From assembly GCA_016342285.1 (NCBI GenBank), contig JAEINQ010000022.1:16354-80353 (forward strand): a stretch of 64,000 nucleotides of DNA. The letters are read 5' to 3'. Position numbers and translations under genes: made by a program. Positions within the stretch are counted from its first letter, which is position 1; every line of letters starts with the position of its first letter. This document shows, piece by piece, positions 35,859-43,832 of the stretch. Below the pieces are notes generated by a model, which was given only the letters and a program-made list of their open reading frames with translations, did not search any database and was not told the DNA's origin. This stretch comes from Desulfobacterales bacterium (GTDB lineage Bacteria > Desulfobacterota > Desulfobacteria > Desulfobacterales > JAEINQ01).

Positions 35859-36229
35859 CAGCAACCATTGAGAAGGGCGCGGACCTGACGAACAATGTGT
35901 TCGTTGGAAAAAGGTTTGGTGATATAGGCATCGGCGCCCAGCACCATGCCCTTGGCAATATCGACCTCACGCCCCTTGGCGGTGAGGAAGATGATCTTAA
36001 CGTCTTGCCACTGGGGGTTCAAGCGTACAATTTCGCAGACTTCAAAGCCGTCGATGCCGGGGAGCATGATGTCCAGAAGGACCAGGTCCGGGCAGTCCTT
36101 GGCGATGATTTCAAGGGACTCCTCCCCGCTATGGGCGATCATCACTTCGTAGCCGTTTTGCTCCATGAGAAATTCGATGGGGACGATAATGTTCGGTTCG
36201 TCGTCGACAATGAGGATTTTCTTAGCCAT
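35858..36229 (-). CDS. CheY-like single-domain response regulator
   Basis: 123 residues, only a receiver domain. Asp9 and Asp10 form the acidic pocket, Asp53 in LLDIMLPG is the phosphoacceptor, and Thr (FLTAKG) and Lys (YITKPF) complete the switch. With no output domain it must act through a partner. The start has AAAGGG seven bases upstream. Its stop overlaps the start of the HAMP-PAS-exonuclease gene, so the two are translated together. The kinase that phosphorylates it is not evident; the symporter-kinase at 24405 is one candidate. Confidence 0.95.
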   Translation of the reverse strand: MAKKILIVDDEPNIIVPIEFLMEQNGYEVMIAHSGEESLEIIAKDCPDLVLLDIMLPGIDGFEVCEIVRLNPQWQDVKIIFLTAKGREVDIAKGMVLGADAYITKPFSNEHIVRQVRALLNGC

Positions 36230-36380
36230 GGTGCGACCCTTTGGGTGGTTGGCGACGATGACGTTTCGATTCGCGGCAGGCTGAGTGCATGGGAATGGAT
36301 TCGGCGGACATCCGCCGGCCGGTTGTTGCCGGCGGCAGCCGGTGATACGGGTTCAATTCAAAAATAGAAATTTTCGTCCT

Positions 36381-36475
36381 CTGGGCGTGGTCAGAGTCAA
36401 CTGGCGATGCCGACAAGTTTGAAATGCGCTAAAGTTTGAAATGCCTAAAATTGTGGAGTCGCTTCGCTCCGGCTC
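36381..36475. repeat. Mosaic repeat R4, full copy
   Basis: GCGTGGTCAGAGTCAACTGG and CGATGCCG, then AAATGC-CTAAA words and GTGGAGTCGCTTCGCTCCGG. The left part recurs at 9985-10047 and the right part at 42610-42662. Confidence 0.6.
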
Positions 36476-36619
36476 TTTGCAGCTAAGATATGGCAAAATT
36501 CCTTAATTTTAGGCACTTTAGGCACTTCAAACTTCAAGCATTCAAACCCAGCCCCTTCCAGATGCAACCTGAAGCCCGGTCCTGAATGCCGGGATTCTTT
36601 ATCTTCTATGCCCGGCGGC

Positions 36620-36704
36620 TTCGAGCGGACGGCCCAGCCGGCCGTTCGCTCGAATTTACCGGTAGCGGCCGGATTTCGAACGCTATTGTTCGAAATCCGG
36701 CCGT
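36620..36704 (-). terminator. Two tandem large hairpins after the symporter small gene
   Basis: Hairpin one: TTCGAGCGGACGGCC / GGCCGTTCGCTCGAA, loop CAGCC (36620-36654). Hairpin two: GGCCGGATTTCGAAC / GTTCGAAATCCGGCC, loop GCTATT, a perfect 15-bp stem (36667-36702). Neither has a T run, so Rho-dependent or RNA-stabilising roles are as likely as intrinsic termination. Confidence 0.55.
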
Positions 36705-36709
36705 TGTCC

Positions 36710-36796
36710 TTATCCGAAAACCCCCCACCCGAAAGCGGCGGTCCACAGGATGGAAAAAACAACCAGGGCAATCATCACCAAATCTTCCCGTTTCAT
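36710..36796 (-). CDS. 28-residue symporter-associated membrane protein
   Basis: A short gene reading MKREDLVMIALVVFSILWTA then AFGWGVFG and TAA. AAGGAG sits seven to eight bases upstream of the ATG. The product is one membrane helix with a charged N-terminal end. It starts 24 bases after the symporter stop on the same strand. Tiny hydrophobic proteins of this type, sometimes called symporter small accessory proteins, follow acetate-type symporter genes in related bacteria; that link is from general knowledge. I infer it binds and stabilises or tunes the symporter in the cytoplasmic membrane. Confidence 0.75.
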   Translation of the reverse strand: MKREDLVMIALVVFSILWTAAFGWGVFG

Positions 36797-36820
36797 CGCG
36801 ATTTCTCCTTTCGTTGGGGT

Positions 36821-38620
36821 TTATGATGTGACATCGATCACTTCCATGGTCTCCTCGTCGGCCCGGCGGATTTGCTCCTCGTTGGTGGTGGCCATTTCCG
36901 CCTTGAAACACAGGGCCCACATCATGATGATGCCGACAATCCACCAAAAAATCTGCCAGGACCACAGGGGTGGAAAGCCCGAAAAGCTGAAGGCGCTGTT
37001 GCCGAGGATACAGGCCGGTCCGATGGCAAAGAAGTACCAGAGCGGCACGGCAATCTTCATGACGTTGCGCCATGCGCGGCCACTTTCCGAAGGCTTGTCC
37101 ACGCTGTCGAGCCAGTTGCGCACTTCCGCCTGCCGCTGGGTGGTCTCCTCGTCGTCTTTAACCCCCAGCCCGCGGCAGATGTAGGCGACCACAAGCCCCG
37201 TGAAGGTTCCCCAGAAGGCGCAATGCATGGACAGAGGGGACGGGTACACGGCGTAAGTGACATAAACCGCCACCATGCCGGACATAACGCCCAGCACGGC
37301 GCCGATGGCCGGGAACCTGAACCCCCAGATGACGCCCAGCAGCAGCACATACATGACAAAGCCGTAGGCTGTGGCCAGAGCCCCGAGGATCACCAGGGCG
37401 GCAGTCGAGGTCATGCCGACAACCAGGGCCAGAACGGTGAGCACGGTGGCCAGGATCCGGTTAACCCAGATTTGCTCGCTGTCGCTGCATTTTTGCTTCT
37501 TGATGTAGCGCCAGTAGACGTCGCGGAGCAGAATCGATCCACCGGTGCCGATGTAGGGTGCTGCCGTCGAGTGAATGGCCGCGATGGCGCCGACAAAGAC
37601 CACCCCCAGCATGAAGGGCGGCAGGAAGTTTTGCATGAGGATCGGAACCGCGTTCCGGTTGGTCAGGGTTTTGAACACCTCCACCTGTTCCGGTGACAGC
37701 CCAAGGCCGGTTTCCTGAAGAATCTTGGCTCCCATGCCCTGGAAAGCGGTGAAAAAGAACAGGGCAAACCCGACCACGAAGGTGGACATGAAGGCCTGCT
37801 GCCAGGCCAGGGGCTTGGGCGATTTGATACCGAAGGTCCACATGGTAAAGGCCGGGGAGGACTGAATCCCCATCAGGGCGAACATGTAGGTCAGGATCAT
37901 GACCGAGGTCCACCCCCCGCCCAGGCCGATATTAATGACCTTTGGCACTTCCAGGTACTTGCTCTCCAGGCCTATCACTGCCTTGGAAAAGTGGGTCCAG
38001 CCACCAAAGTGTCCCAGCACGTAAAAGCCGAGAATGATGATACCGCCCACCAGAAGGACGAACTGGATGACGCCGACCCAGGTGCTTGCCTTCAGGCCGC
38101 CGGTACAGACATAAAACCAGACGATGAATGCAAGAAAGATGCAGCCGAAGGTGACCGGCACGCCGGCGATGACGTGGAAGAGGGCGCCGGCAGCCATGAG
38201 CTGTACGGCCGAATAGAAGACCGAGTACAGCACGGCGGTGATCACCACGAGAAGCCGAATAAATTCGTTGTTGAAATAGTAGGCGTACATGTCGCCCGGG
38301 GTGATGAATCCGTAGCGTTTCCCCAGGAGCCAGGTCCGTTTTGAGAAAAAGGTTCCGGTAATGGGGATGGTCAGGACATAAAAGGACGCAAAGGCGTAAG
38401 CCAGGCCATCACGCCAGATCAGACCGGGGTGACCGATGAAGGTCCACCCGGAAAAGGATGCGGCGGTGGCTGCGAGCAGAAACGCGAAAAATGGAATAGA
38501 GCGGCCCGCGATGGCGTACCCTTTGGAGGTCTTTTCCGTGAAATACCCTTTCAGCCCCCAGTAGAAACAATAGACAATGTAAATGCCCAACATGATATAG
38601 ACCCAAGTTACTCCACTCAT
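36821..38620 (-). CDS. Solute:sodium symporter, acetate permease-like
   Basis: 599 residues with about 13-14 membrane helices and the SSS fold: YAIAGRSIPFFAFLLAATAA near residue 35, then ASFSGWTFIGHPGLIW, and YGFITPGDMYAYYFN. The internal AAIHSTAAPYIGTGGSILLRD is the sodium-site helix region of the family. A soluble loop and two last helices follow residue 480. Placement directly after acs, which traps acetate as acetyl-CoA, suggests acetate or a related short acid as substrate. AGGAGG lies seven bases before the ATG. The 193-base leader carries a hairpin with a Shine-Dalgarno-like loop. Confidence 0.9.
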   Translation of the reverse strand: MSGVTWVYIMLGIYIVYCFYWGLKGYFTEKTSKGYAIAGRSIPFFAFLLAATAASFSGWTFIGHPGLIWRDGLAYAFASFYVLTIPITGTFFSKRTWLLGKRYGFITPGDMYAYYFNNEFIRLLVVITAVLYSVFYSAVQLMAAGALFHVIAGVPVTFGCIFLAFIVWFYVCTGGLKASTWVGVIQFVLLVGGIIILGFYVLGHFGGWTHFSKAVIGLESKYLEVPKVINIGLGGGWTSVMILTYMFALMGIQSSPAFTMWTFGIKSPKPLAWQQAFMSTFVVGFALFFFTAFQGMGAKILQETGLGLSPEQVEVFKTLTNRNAVPILMQNFLPPFMLGVVFVGAIAAIHSTAAPYIGTGGSILLRDVYWRYIKKQKCSDSEQIWVNRILATVLTVLALVVGMTSTAALVILGALATAYGFVMYVLLLGVIWGFRFPAIGAVLGVMSGMVAVYVTYAVYPSPLSMHCAFWGTFTGLVVAYICRGLGVKDDEETTQRQAEVRNWLDSVDKPSESGRAWRNVMKIAVPLWYFFAIGPACILGNSAFSFSGFPPLWSWQIFWWIVGIIMMWALCFKAEMATTNEEQIRRADEETMEVIDVTS

Positions 38621-38695
38621 TTCTTTCCTCCTGTGCCAGATGTCAAAAAAGTTGACCGGCTTTCAGATCTTTCTTTTCCCGCTATTTCGGATCGG

Positions 38696-38722
38696 GAAAC
38701 CGTATCACCTCCTTTCGGTTTC
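38696..38722 (-). promoter_or_regulatory. Hairpin exposing a decoy ribosome-binding sequence
   Basis: On the transcribed strand GAAACCG and CGGTTTC form a perfect 7-bp stem around AAAGGAGGTGATA. The loop is a full match to the anti-Shine-Dalgarno end of 16S rRNA but no ATG follows nearby; the symporter starts about 75 bases later with its own AGGAGG. A GGA in a loop is also the CsrA/RsmA recognition pattern. A similar AAAGGAGGTG sits upstream of acs at 40925-40934. Confidence 0.5.
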
Positions 38723-38813
38723 ACAGGGCTGGGGTTATCGCTCTTTTAAGGTTCAAACGACCTGGGTTTTCAGGCGGTCCCTCCCCATGAGCGACCGCCC
38801 GACCGTCCCAGGT

Positions 38814-40847
38814 CTACTTGGACGCCATGCCTTGAATGTGTTCCACAATTTCCGGATTGGCCAGGGTCATAACGTCACCCACGTCCTGCTTGTTGGAAAT
38901 GGCTGCCAGCACCCGGCGCATGATCTTGCCCGAGCGTGTCTTGGGCATGTCCGGAACGATCCAGATCTTGCGCGGCTTGGCGATGGGGCCGATCTCGGTG
39001 ATCATGGCCGTCATGATCTTCTTGGTCATTTCCTCGCTTGCCTCGAACCCCGGCTTCAGGGCGATGTACATATCCGGAACCTTGCCCTTGATGTCATCGG
39101 CCACCGGCACCACGGCCGCTTCGGCCACCTCCGGCACCGTCATGGCCGCGGACTCCAGCTCCTTGGTCCCCAGGCGATGGCCCGAGACGTTGATCACGTC
39201 GTCGATGCGCCCGAGGATCCGGTAGTATCCGTCTGGGCCATGGACCGCGGCATCGCCGGTCAGGTACGGCCAGTCCCGCCAGTCCTTGCTGTTGGGGTCT
39301 TTGCAATAGCGGGCGAAATAGGTGTCCACAAATCGCTGGCGGTCTCCCCATATGGTCTGGAACATGCCGGGCCAGGGGTTTTGGATGCAGATGTTGCCGG
39401 CAATGCCGGCGCCGGCCGGAAGTTCCTTGCCCTCGTCATCAAAGATGATGGGGTGGATCCCCGGCATGCCGGGACCGGCGCTCCCCGGTTTCATGGGCTT
39501 GATGGCCGGCAGGGTGGAGCAGAGAAATCCGCCGGTTTCCGTCTGCCACCAGGTGTCCACGATGATGGCCTCGCCCTTGCCCACCTCCTTGTGGTACCAC
39601 TTCCAGACGGCGGGTTCGATGGGTTCGCCCACGGTGGTCATGTGTTTGAAGTGATAGTTGTATTTGGCCGGTTCGTCGGGGCCGACTTTTCTCAGGGCGC
39701 GAATGGCGGTGGGAGCGGTGTGGAAGATGTTCACGTCCAGGTCCTGGGCGATGCGCCAGCAGCGGCCGGCGTCCGGATAGGTGGGAATCCCCTCATAGAT
39801 CACGCTGGAGGCGCCCAGAGCCAGGGGCCCGTAAACGATATAGGAATGGCCGGTGATCCAGCCGATGTCGGCCATGCACCAGTAAACGTCTTCCGGGTGG
39901 ATGTCCTGGACGTATTTGGACGTGCCGGTGACGTAGGCCAGAAAGCCGCCGGTGCCGTGCTGACACCCCTTGGGCTTGCCGGTGGTGCCGCTGGTGTACA
40001 TGAGAAAGAGCGGGTCTTCGGCGTTCATTTTCTCCGGCTCGACGCGGACGCCATAGTAGTCCTTGAGCAGGTCGTTGACGAAGTAGTCCCGCCCATCCAC
40101 CATGGGCGTGGGGCTGGAGGCTTTGCCCGGATAGCGCTGCCAGACGAGCACCTTGTCCACTGCCTGGCCGTCCTTGGCTGCCTGGGCCACGGCAATTTCC
40201 GCTTTTTCCTTGTGGTCGAGCAGGCCGCCGCCCCGGTAATAAGAATCCATGGTGATGAGCACCCGGCTGCCCGAATCCACGATGCGGTCGGCCGCGGCCT
40301 TGCCGCTGAACCCGCCAAAGACCTGGGAGTGGATGACCCCGAGGCGTGCGCAGGCCAGCATGGTGATGGGCAGTTCCGGAACCATGGGCAGGTGCAGGGT
40401 AACCCGGTCCCCGCGTTTTAGGCCGGCAAAATCACGAAGCAGGGCCGCCATTTCGTTGACCCGCACGTAGAGTTCCTGGTAGGTGATGTGTTCGATCTTC
40501 TCCTCTTCGAGTTCGGGAACAAAATGCAGGGCTGTCTTGTTTTTCTTGTCGGCCAGGTGCCGATCCACGCAGTTGTAGCTGGCGTTGATCTTGCCACCCT
40601 TGAACCATTTAAAGCAGGGGGCGTCGCTGGTATCGAGGATCTCGTCCCAGTATTCGTACCAGGTCAGCAGGTCGGCGTATTCTTTGAAACAATTGGGAAA
40701 GTTGTCCAGGCTGAAACGATCGTAGACAGCGGGGTCGGTCATGTTGGCCTGGGCAATGAACTGCGGTGACGGGTAGTAGTATCCTTCCTCCGCCCAATGG
40801 ACCGCGATCTGCGCTTCTGATGTTTCGACGACTTCTTTCTCTGCCAT
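38814..40847 (-). CDS. acs: Acetyl-CoA synthetase (AMP-forming)
   Basis: 677 residues from ATG at 40847 with GGAGGGG upstream. An in-frame ATG at 40943 would add 32 residues of poor quality. It makes acetyl-CoA from acetate, ATP and CoA via acetyl-AMP. Signatures: YTSGTTGKPKGCQHGTGGF, DTWWQTETGG, YLTGDAA and the C-terminal KTRSGKIMRR, whose last lysine (Lys641) is the acetylation-controlled catalytic residue in this family. Adenylation and hinge motifs are intact. The operon with the symporter and a small protein indicates an acetate uptake and activation unit. The GNAT domain of the nearby CoA-transferase could be the acetylating partner; untested. Confidence 0.97.
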   Translation of the reverse strand: MAEKEVVETSEAQIAVHWAEEGYYYPSPQFIAQANMTDPAVYDRFSLDNFPNCFKEYADLLTWYEYWDEILDTSDAPCFKWFKGGKINASYNCVDRHLADKKNKTALHFVPELEEEKIEHITYQELYVRVNEMAALLRDFAGLKRGDRVTLHLPMVPELPITMLACARLGVIHSQVFGGFSGKAAADRIVDSGSRVLITMDSYYRGGGLLDHKEKAEIAVAQAAKDGQAVDKVLVWQRYPGKASSPTPMVDGRDYFVNDLLKDYYGVRVEPEKMNAEDPLFLMYTSGTTGKPKGCQHGTGGFLAYVTGTSKYVQDIHPEDVYWCMADIGWITGHSYIVYGPLALGASSVIYEGIPTYPDAGRCWRIAQDLDVNIFHTAPTAIRALRKVGPDEPAKYNYHFKHMTTVGEPIEPAVWKWYHKEVGKGEAIIVDTWWQTETGGFLCSTLPAIKPMKPGSAGPGMPGIHPIIFDDEGKELPAGAGIAGNICIQNPWPGMFQTIWGDRQRFVDTYFARYCKDPNSKDWRDWPYLTGDAAVHGPDGYYRILGRIDDVINVSGHRLGTKELESAAMTVPEVAEAAVVPVADDIKGKVPDMYIALKPGFEASEEMTKKIMTAMITEIGPIAKPRKIWIVPDMPKTRSGKIMRRVLAAISNKQDVGDVMTLANPEIVEHIQGMASK

Positions 40848-41031
40848 AGGTTTCCCCTCCTTGGCTGTTTTGGTAGTGTTTAAAGAAAGACAGTGGGTCT
40901 CAAAGTCCAAAGGGTTTTCAGCAACACCTCCTTTCCCGGTCATTCAGCAATCGTTGTTGTTAAGCAGATGAACCCATGGGGCGCTGCTCCTCCCCTTCCG
41001 TTTCAAGAGACCCTCCGTCCGGCGCGCGTAC

Positions 41032-41661
41032 TCAGGCCCGAAGGCCGCTGGTAAAGAGTTCAAAGGCGACCTCCAGGGTCTGCTTGAGGTAATTCTTGTC
41101 CTTGTTGATAATGCGTTTGCTCTCTTCCCAAAGCACAACGCCCGAAAAAAGAGACCAGATGATATCCGACAGGGCCATGGGATGACGATCGATGAAGTCC
41201 CCTTTTGCGATCCCTTCTTCAAAGATCTCGGCCATGGACCCCAAAGAGCTGCGGGACAGTTCCTGGATCTCCCTCAGCAAATCCTCGGAGAGGTTCTTTA
41301 AGGTCTCGCTGGACTGAAGGTGGAACATGTTGATCAGGATCAACGGATCGAATTCATAAACGTCATAAAGTGCCTTCTTCAGGGCGTCCAGCCGCTGCCA
41401 GGAAGTCAGCATATTCTCTTTTTTGACATGCTCGACTCTGATATGGAGATACCTGAGAATGCGCAGAGAGAGCGACGCATAGAGCTCGTCCTTGTTCTTA
41501 AAATAAAGGTAGAGGGTGCCCGGACTCAATTCAGCCTCTTGGGCGATGTCTTCCATGGTGGACTTGGTGAATCCCTTGGCGCTAAATACCCGTTTTGCCG
41601 CAACCATGATCTGCTGGCGGCGCCGTTCCCGTTCGCGCTCTTTTCGCTCTTGAATTCCCAT
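41032..41661 (-). CDS. TetR-family transcriptional regulator
   Basis: 209 residues. The N-terminal helix-turn-helix (about 15-60) matches Tet[21 protein letters not shown], then [23 protein letters not shown]. The remainder is the helical ligand-binding and dimerisation domain, with the AcrR/FadR-like pattern common for fatty acid and acyl-CoA regulators. It lies upstream of acs on the same strand, 184 bases away. A likely role is control of acs and the divergent membrane protein gene by an acyl ligand; the ligand is unknown. The ATG has a weak ribosome site but a clean promoter upstream. Confidence 0.9.
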   Translation of the reverse strand: MGIQERKERERERRRQQIMVAAKRVFSAKGFTKSTMEDIAQEAELSPGTLYLYFKNKDELYASLSLRILRYLHIRVEHVKKENMLTSWQRLDALKKALYDVYEFDPLILINMFHLQSSETLKNLSEDLLREIQELSRSSLGSMAEIFEEGIAKGDFIDRHPMALSDIIWSLFSGVVLWEESKRIINKDKNYLKQTLEVAFELFTSGLRA

Positions 41662-41700
41662 AGAATTAAGTTAATGAATGCAATTTAGTCCTTACATGCC

Positions 41701-41728
41701 ATTACAAAATTTCTCTGGTGTTTGTCAA
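41701..41728 (-). promoter_or_regulatory. Promoter for the TetR gene
   Basis: On the minus strand TTGACA (41728-41723) and TGTAAT (41706-41701) are 16 bases apart, close to the sigma70 consensus, 40 bases before the TetR start. Confidence 0.65.
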
Positions 41729-41807
41729 GTGGTATTTGTTCATATTTTTATTGCCATATAGTTTTTAGTATGTTTTAAGACATTAAAGGGGTGGTTTTTG
41801 ATGCGGG

Positions 41808-41819
41808 GATAGATCTATC
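41808..41819. promoter_or_regulatory. Palindrome in the divergent TetR spacer
   Basis: GATAGATCTATC is a perfect 12-base palindrome 32 bases before the start of the divergent membrane protein gene. It could be an operator for the TetR protein. Confidence 0.3.
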
Positions 41820-41850
41820 TGTAACAGCGATGGGTTTAAAAGGAGCGGAC

Positions 41851-42276
41851 ATGGTTCATGTAATCGAAGAATTTAAAGCTTTTCCCAACAGTGTTCGAAA
41901 CGCCATTGTTTTTCTCGTCGCCGGCTGGCTATGGCATTATGTGTCGCTCTACCGATATTTTTATAGCGGCAACATTCCCTTCAAGCAAATTGTAATCGGC
42001 GTCAGCGTCTGCTTTTTCGTCTTTCGTATCAGAAACTGGGCCCGTGTTCTTTGCATCGTCTGCAATATCCTCATTGTGGTGATGTACCTGACCGTCACCT
42101 TCAGTTTCCTGTCCGCCGGAAAAACCCATTATGCGACGGTTGCCGGCTTCAACGTGGTTCTGTTTTCCCTGGCCACTTATTTTCTGGCCGTCGGTGAATC
42201 CTCCCGGTTTTTCAAGGAAAGATCTCCGGCCCCGGGCAAGGATAACGTTGCAAAACCGGAAGAGGACGGTGTATAG
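41851..42276 (+). CDS. Small membrane protein, unknown
   Basis: 141 residues from ATG at 41851, chosen because AAGGAG lies six bases upstream; earlier in-frame starts at 41791 (GTG) and 41830 have none. Four hydrophobic helices are predicted (about 18-38, 44-60, 66-90 and 94-115), ending in a charged tail. No family is recognised. It is divergent from the TetR gene, a placement that commonly marks a regulator's target. A link to acetate metabolism is possible but not shown. Confidence 0.65.
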   Translation: MVHVIEEFKAFPNSVRNAIVFLVAGWLWHYVSLYRYFYSGNIPFKQIVIGVSVCFFVFRIRNWARVLCIVCNILIVVMYLTVTFSFLSAGKTHYATVAGFNVVLFSLATYFLAVGESSRFFKERSPAPGKDNVAKPEEDGV

Positions 42277-42334
42277 CGTTTAAAGGACGCGACCCGGAAC
42301 AGCAATCAACCCGATTATTCACCACGGAGCCGCC

Positions 42335-42577
42335 ATGACACCTCCCCTGACCGAACTGACCTGTGACCACTGCGGATACCGATTCACCCCGGACACGCCG
42401 GTTAACTGGTGCCCCAAATGCGCCCGGCGCATCTTTGCCACCAGCAAACAACGAACCGCCGGACGCATCAGCCTCTATTACACCTACGGAGCCATCATCG
42501 CGGCCACGATCTTGCTGGCCTATCTCTTTTTCGAACTCGTCATTGTTCCTATCATTAACATGAAACCGCCCGCCTGA
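42335..42577 (+). CDS. Zinc-ribbon membrane protein
   Basis: 80 residues. CDHCGYRF and WCPKCARRIF give two CxxC pairs about 15 residues apart, a zinc ribbon near the N terminus. One membrane helix follows (about 50-70, AIIAATILLAYLFFELVIV). The arrangement suggests a cytoplasmic metal-binding head on a membrane anchor, often a small scaffold or redox-related part. It follows the small membrane gene by 58 bases on the same strand. GGAG lies eight bases before the ATG. The exact family was not identified. Confidence 0.75.
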   Translation: MTPPLTELTCDHCGYRFTPDTPVNWCPKCARRIFATSKQRTAGRISLYYTYGAIIAATILLAYLFFELVIVPIINMKPPA

Positions 42578-42609
42578 CCCCCCGTCTGGGATTGCCATGT
42601 CCGTTGCCA

Positions 42610-42662
42610 AAATGCACCAAAGTGTGAAATGCCAAAGTTGTGGAGTCACTTCGCTTCGGTTC
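42610..42662. repeat. Mosaic repeat R4, right part
   Basis: TGTGAAATGCC and TGTGGAGTCACTTCGCTTCG, matching the second half of 36381-36475 with a few changes. Confidence 0.6.
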
Positions 42663-42690
42663 CTCAAGATAGTGCCGATTTAGAACCGTC

Positions 42691-43653
42691 TCAGCGGTCC
42701 AGGATGGTTTTTAAAAAAGGTTCTTCGAGCAGACGGGTCAGGGTGTCCCGGTGGTTTTTCAGGTCGGAGATGGATTGAATCGGCAGGACGAACTGGTAAG
42801 TCAGGCCCTCGAACTGCGCGGGGGGTAACAGTTGGACCCCGGACGGCAGTTTCAGCTTTTCCCGACAAGCGCTAAAGGCCTCTTCGGCTTGGTACAATGC
42901 GGGGAATCGTCTTTGTTTGAGCGCTTTTCGCAGTTCAGCGGTCTTGGGGTTGGTGTCCGGCGTTTCGGCTTGAAGGATGGCAAGCATGCGATCATGAGCA
43001 AGTACCTGACATATGGAGATCCCTTCTCGCTTGGCAATTTCACGGCCCAAAACAAGGATTTCTCTCTGTTTACCCAAACTTGGCCTCAACTCGACAAAGA
43101 GTTCGGTCATACGCAAGGCGTCGCAGGATCCCAGACGCCCAAGTTCAAGAGCCATGGCCGGAGTGATGATGCCGGATATGACCGCCCTCTGTATGGGTTC
43201 AGGGAGACGGTTGAGGGCCAGGCTCTTTTGGAACTGGGACGGATGGATGTCGAGCCCCAGGTTACGGGCCATTTCCCCAAGCGCTTTGGCGTCGTCCACG
43301 GTGCTGGCCAGAAGGGCCAGGCAGCGGGCCGTTTCCATGGGGTTGAGTGGGCGTTGAAGGGCGTTGTCGGCCACTGCCAGCATGGCGCAGCGCCGCCACG
43401 TGTTGGCTTCCAGGAGGCGGGCGTCCACCGCCTGGACTTCCAGCCGTTGGAGGGCCGAGATCCGGCGAAAACCGCTGACAATGGTAAGCCCCTTGCTGCC
43501 CTGGAGCAGAATCGGCGGGGACATCAGCCCCACCGCGGCAATGGAGCGAACCAGGGCGTCCATGGGGACCGGGGTGCTGATTCGATAGCGCAGCTCGGCC
43601 AGGTCGATGCGGTCGATGCGGATACGCGTCGTGGGAATGCTTGCCGGCATCAT
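42691..43653 (-). CDS. Orphan ParB/Spo0J-like protein
   Basis: 320 residues. The N-terminal ParB nuclease-like fold is visible: MDALVRSIAAVGLMSPPILL (box I) and IVSGFRRISALQRLEVQAVD (box II, the nucleotide-binding GxRR). A helix-turn-helix-like middle (about 120-200) and a C-terminal region of about 100 residues follow. No parA gene is adjacent and no parS sequence was recognised. It is therefore not a standard chromosome partition pair. Roles for orphan ParB-like proteins range from plasmid relics to transcription control and small-molecule CTPase functions. It stands alone, convergent with the zinc-ribbon gene. Confidence 0.8.
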   Translation of the reverse strand: MMPASIPTTRIRIDRIDLAELRYRISTPVPMDALVRSIAAVGLMSPPILLQGSKGLTIVSGFRRISALQRLEVQAVDARLLEANTWRRCAMLAVADNALQRPLNPMETARCLALLASTVDDAKALGEMARNLGLDIHPSQFQKSLALNRLPEPIQRAVISGIITPAMALELGRLGSCDALRMTELFVELRPSLGKQREILVLGREIAKREGISICQVLAHDRMLAILQAETPDTNPKTAELRKALKQRRFPALYQAEEAFSACREKLKLPSGVQLLPPAQFEGLTYQFVLPIQSISDLKNHRDTLTRLLEEPFLKTILDR

Positions 43654-43721
43654 GATTTAGGAAGGTTCTTTGCCATTTGGGATGAATCCAACCTTGATAC
43701 GTGTGTAAAAAGCCGTTTAAC

Positions 43722-43785
43722 CCACACAAAGGGCACAAAGAATAAAGGGTTTAAATCAAAGGCGTTAGCTTTGTGTCTTTGTGGT
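43722..43785. repeat. Inverted repeat R1 (CACAAAG type), full copy
   Basis: CCCACACAAAGGGCACAAAG pairs with CTTTGTGTCTTTGTGGT across about 30 bases, between the ParB-like gene and purC. Confidence 0.8.
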
Positions 43786-43832
43786 AATTTGAGACTTTTT
43801 ACAGGCCTGTCAACGGTATCGGGTATGGACTT

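Larger units (their letters stand above)
36230..36709. other. 480-base spacer with repeats and tandem hairpins
   Basis: It contains R4 (36381-36475), then a strong double hairpin (36620-36654 and 36665-36704) just beyond the stop of the small accessory gene. No other gene was found. The hairpins separate the acs-symporter unit from the regulator-exonuclease unit. Confidence 0.6.

Noticed and set aside
38709..38800. A short leader peptide translated from the decoy ribosome site before the symporter
   Set aside because: A 28-codon frame runs from an ACG to the symporter start (ending TGA over ATG), but no standard start codon exists.
38640..40421. A 593-codon plus-strand frame opposite acs
   Set aside because: Product has His/Gly/Asp-rich, low-complexity composition typical of an antisense shadow; acs on the other strand is unmistakable.
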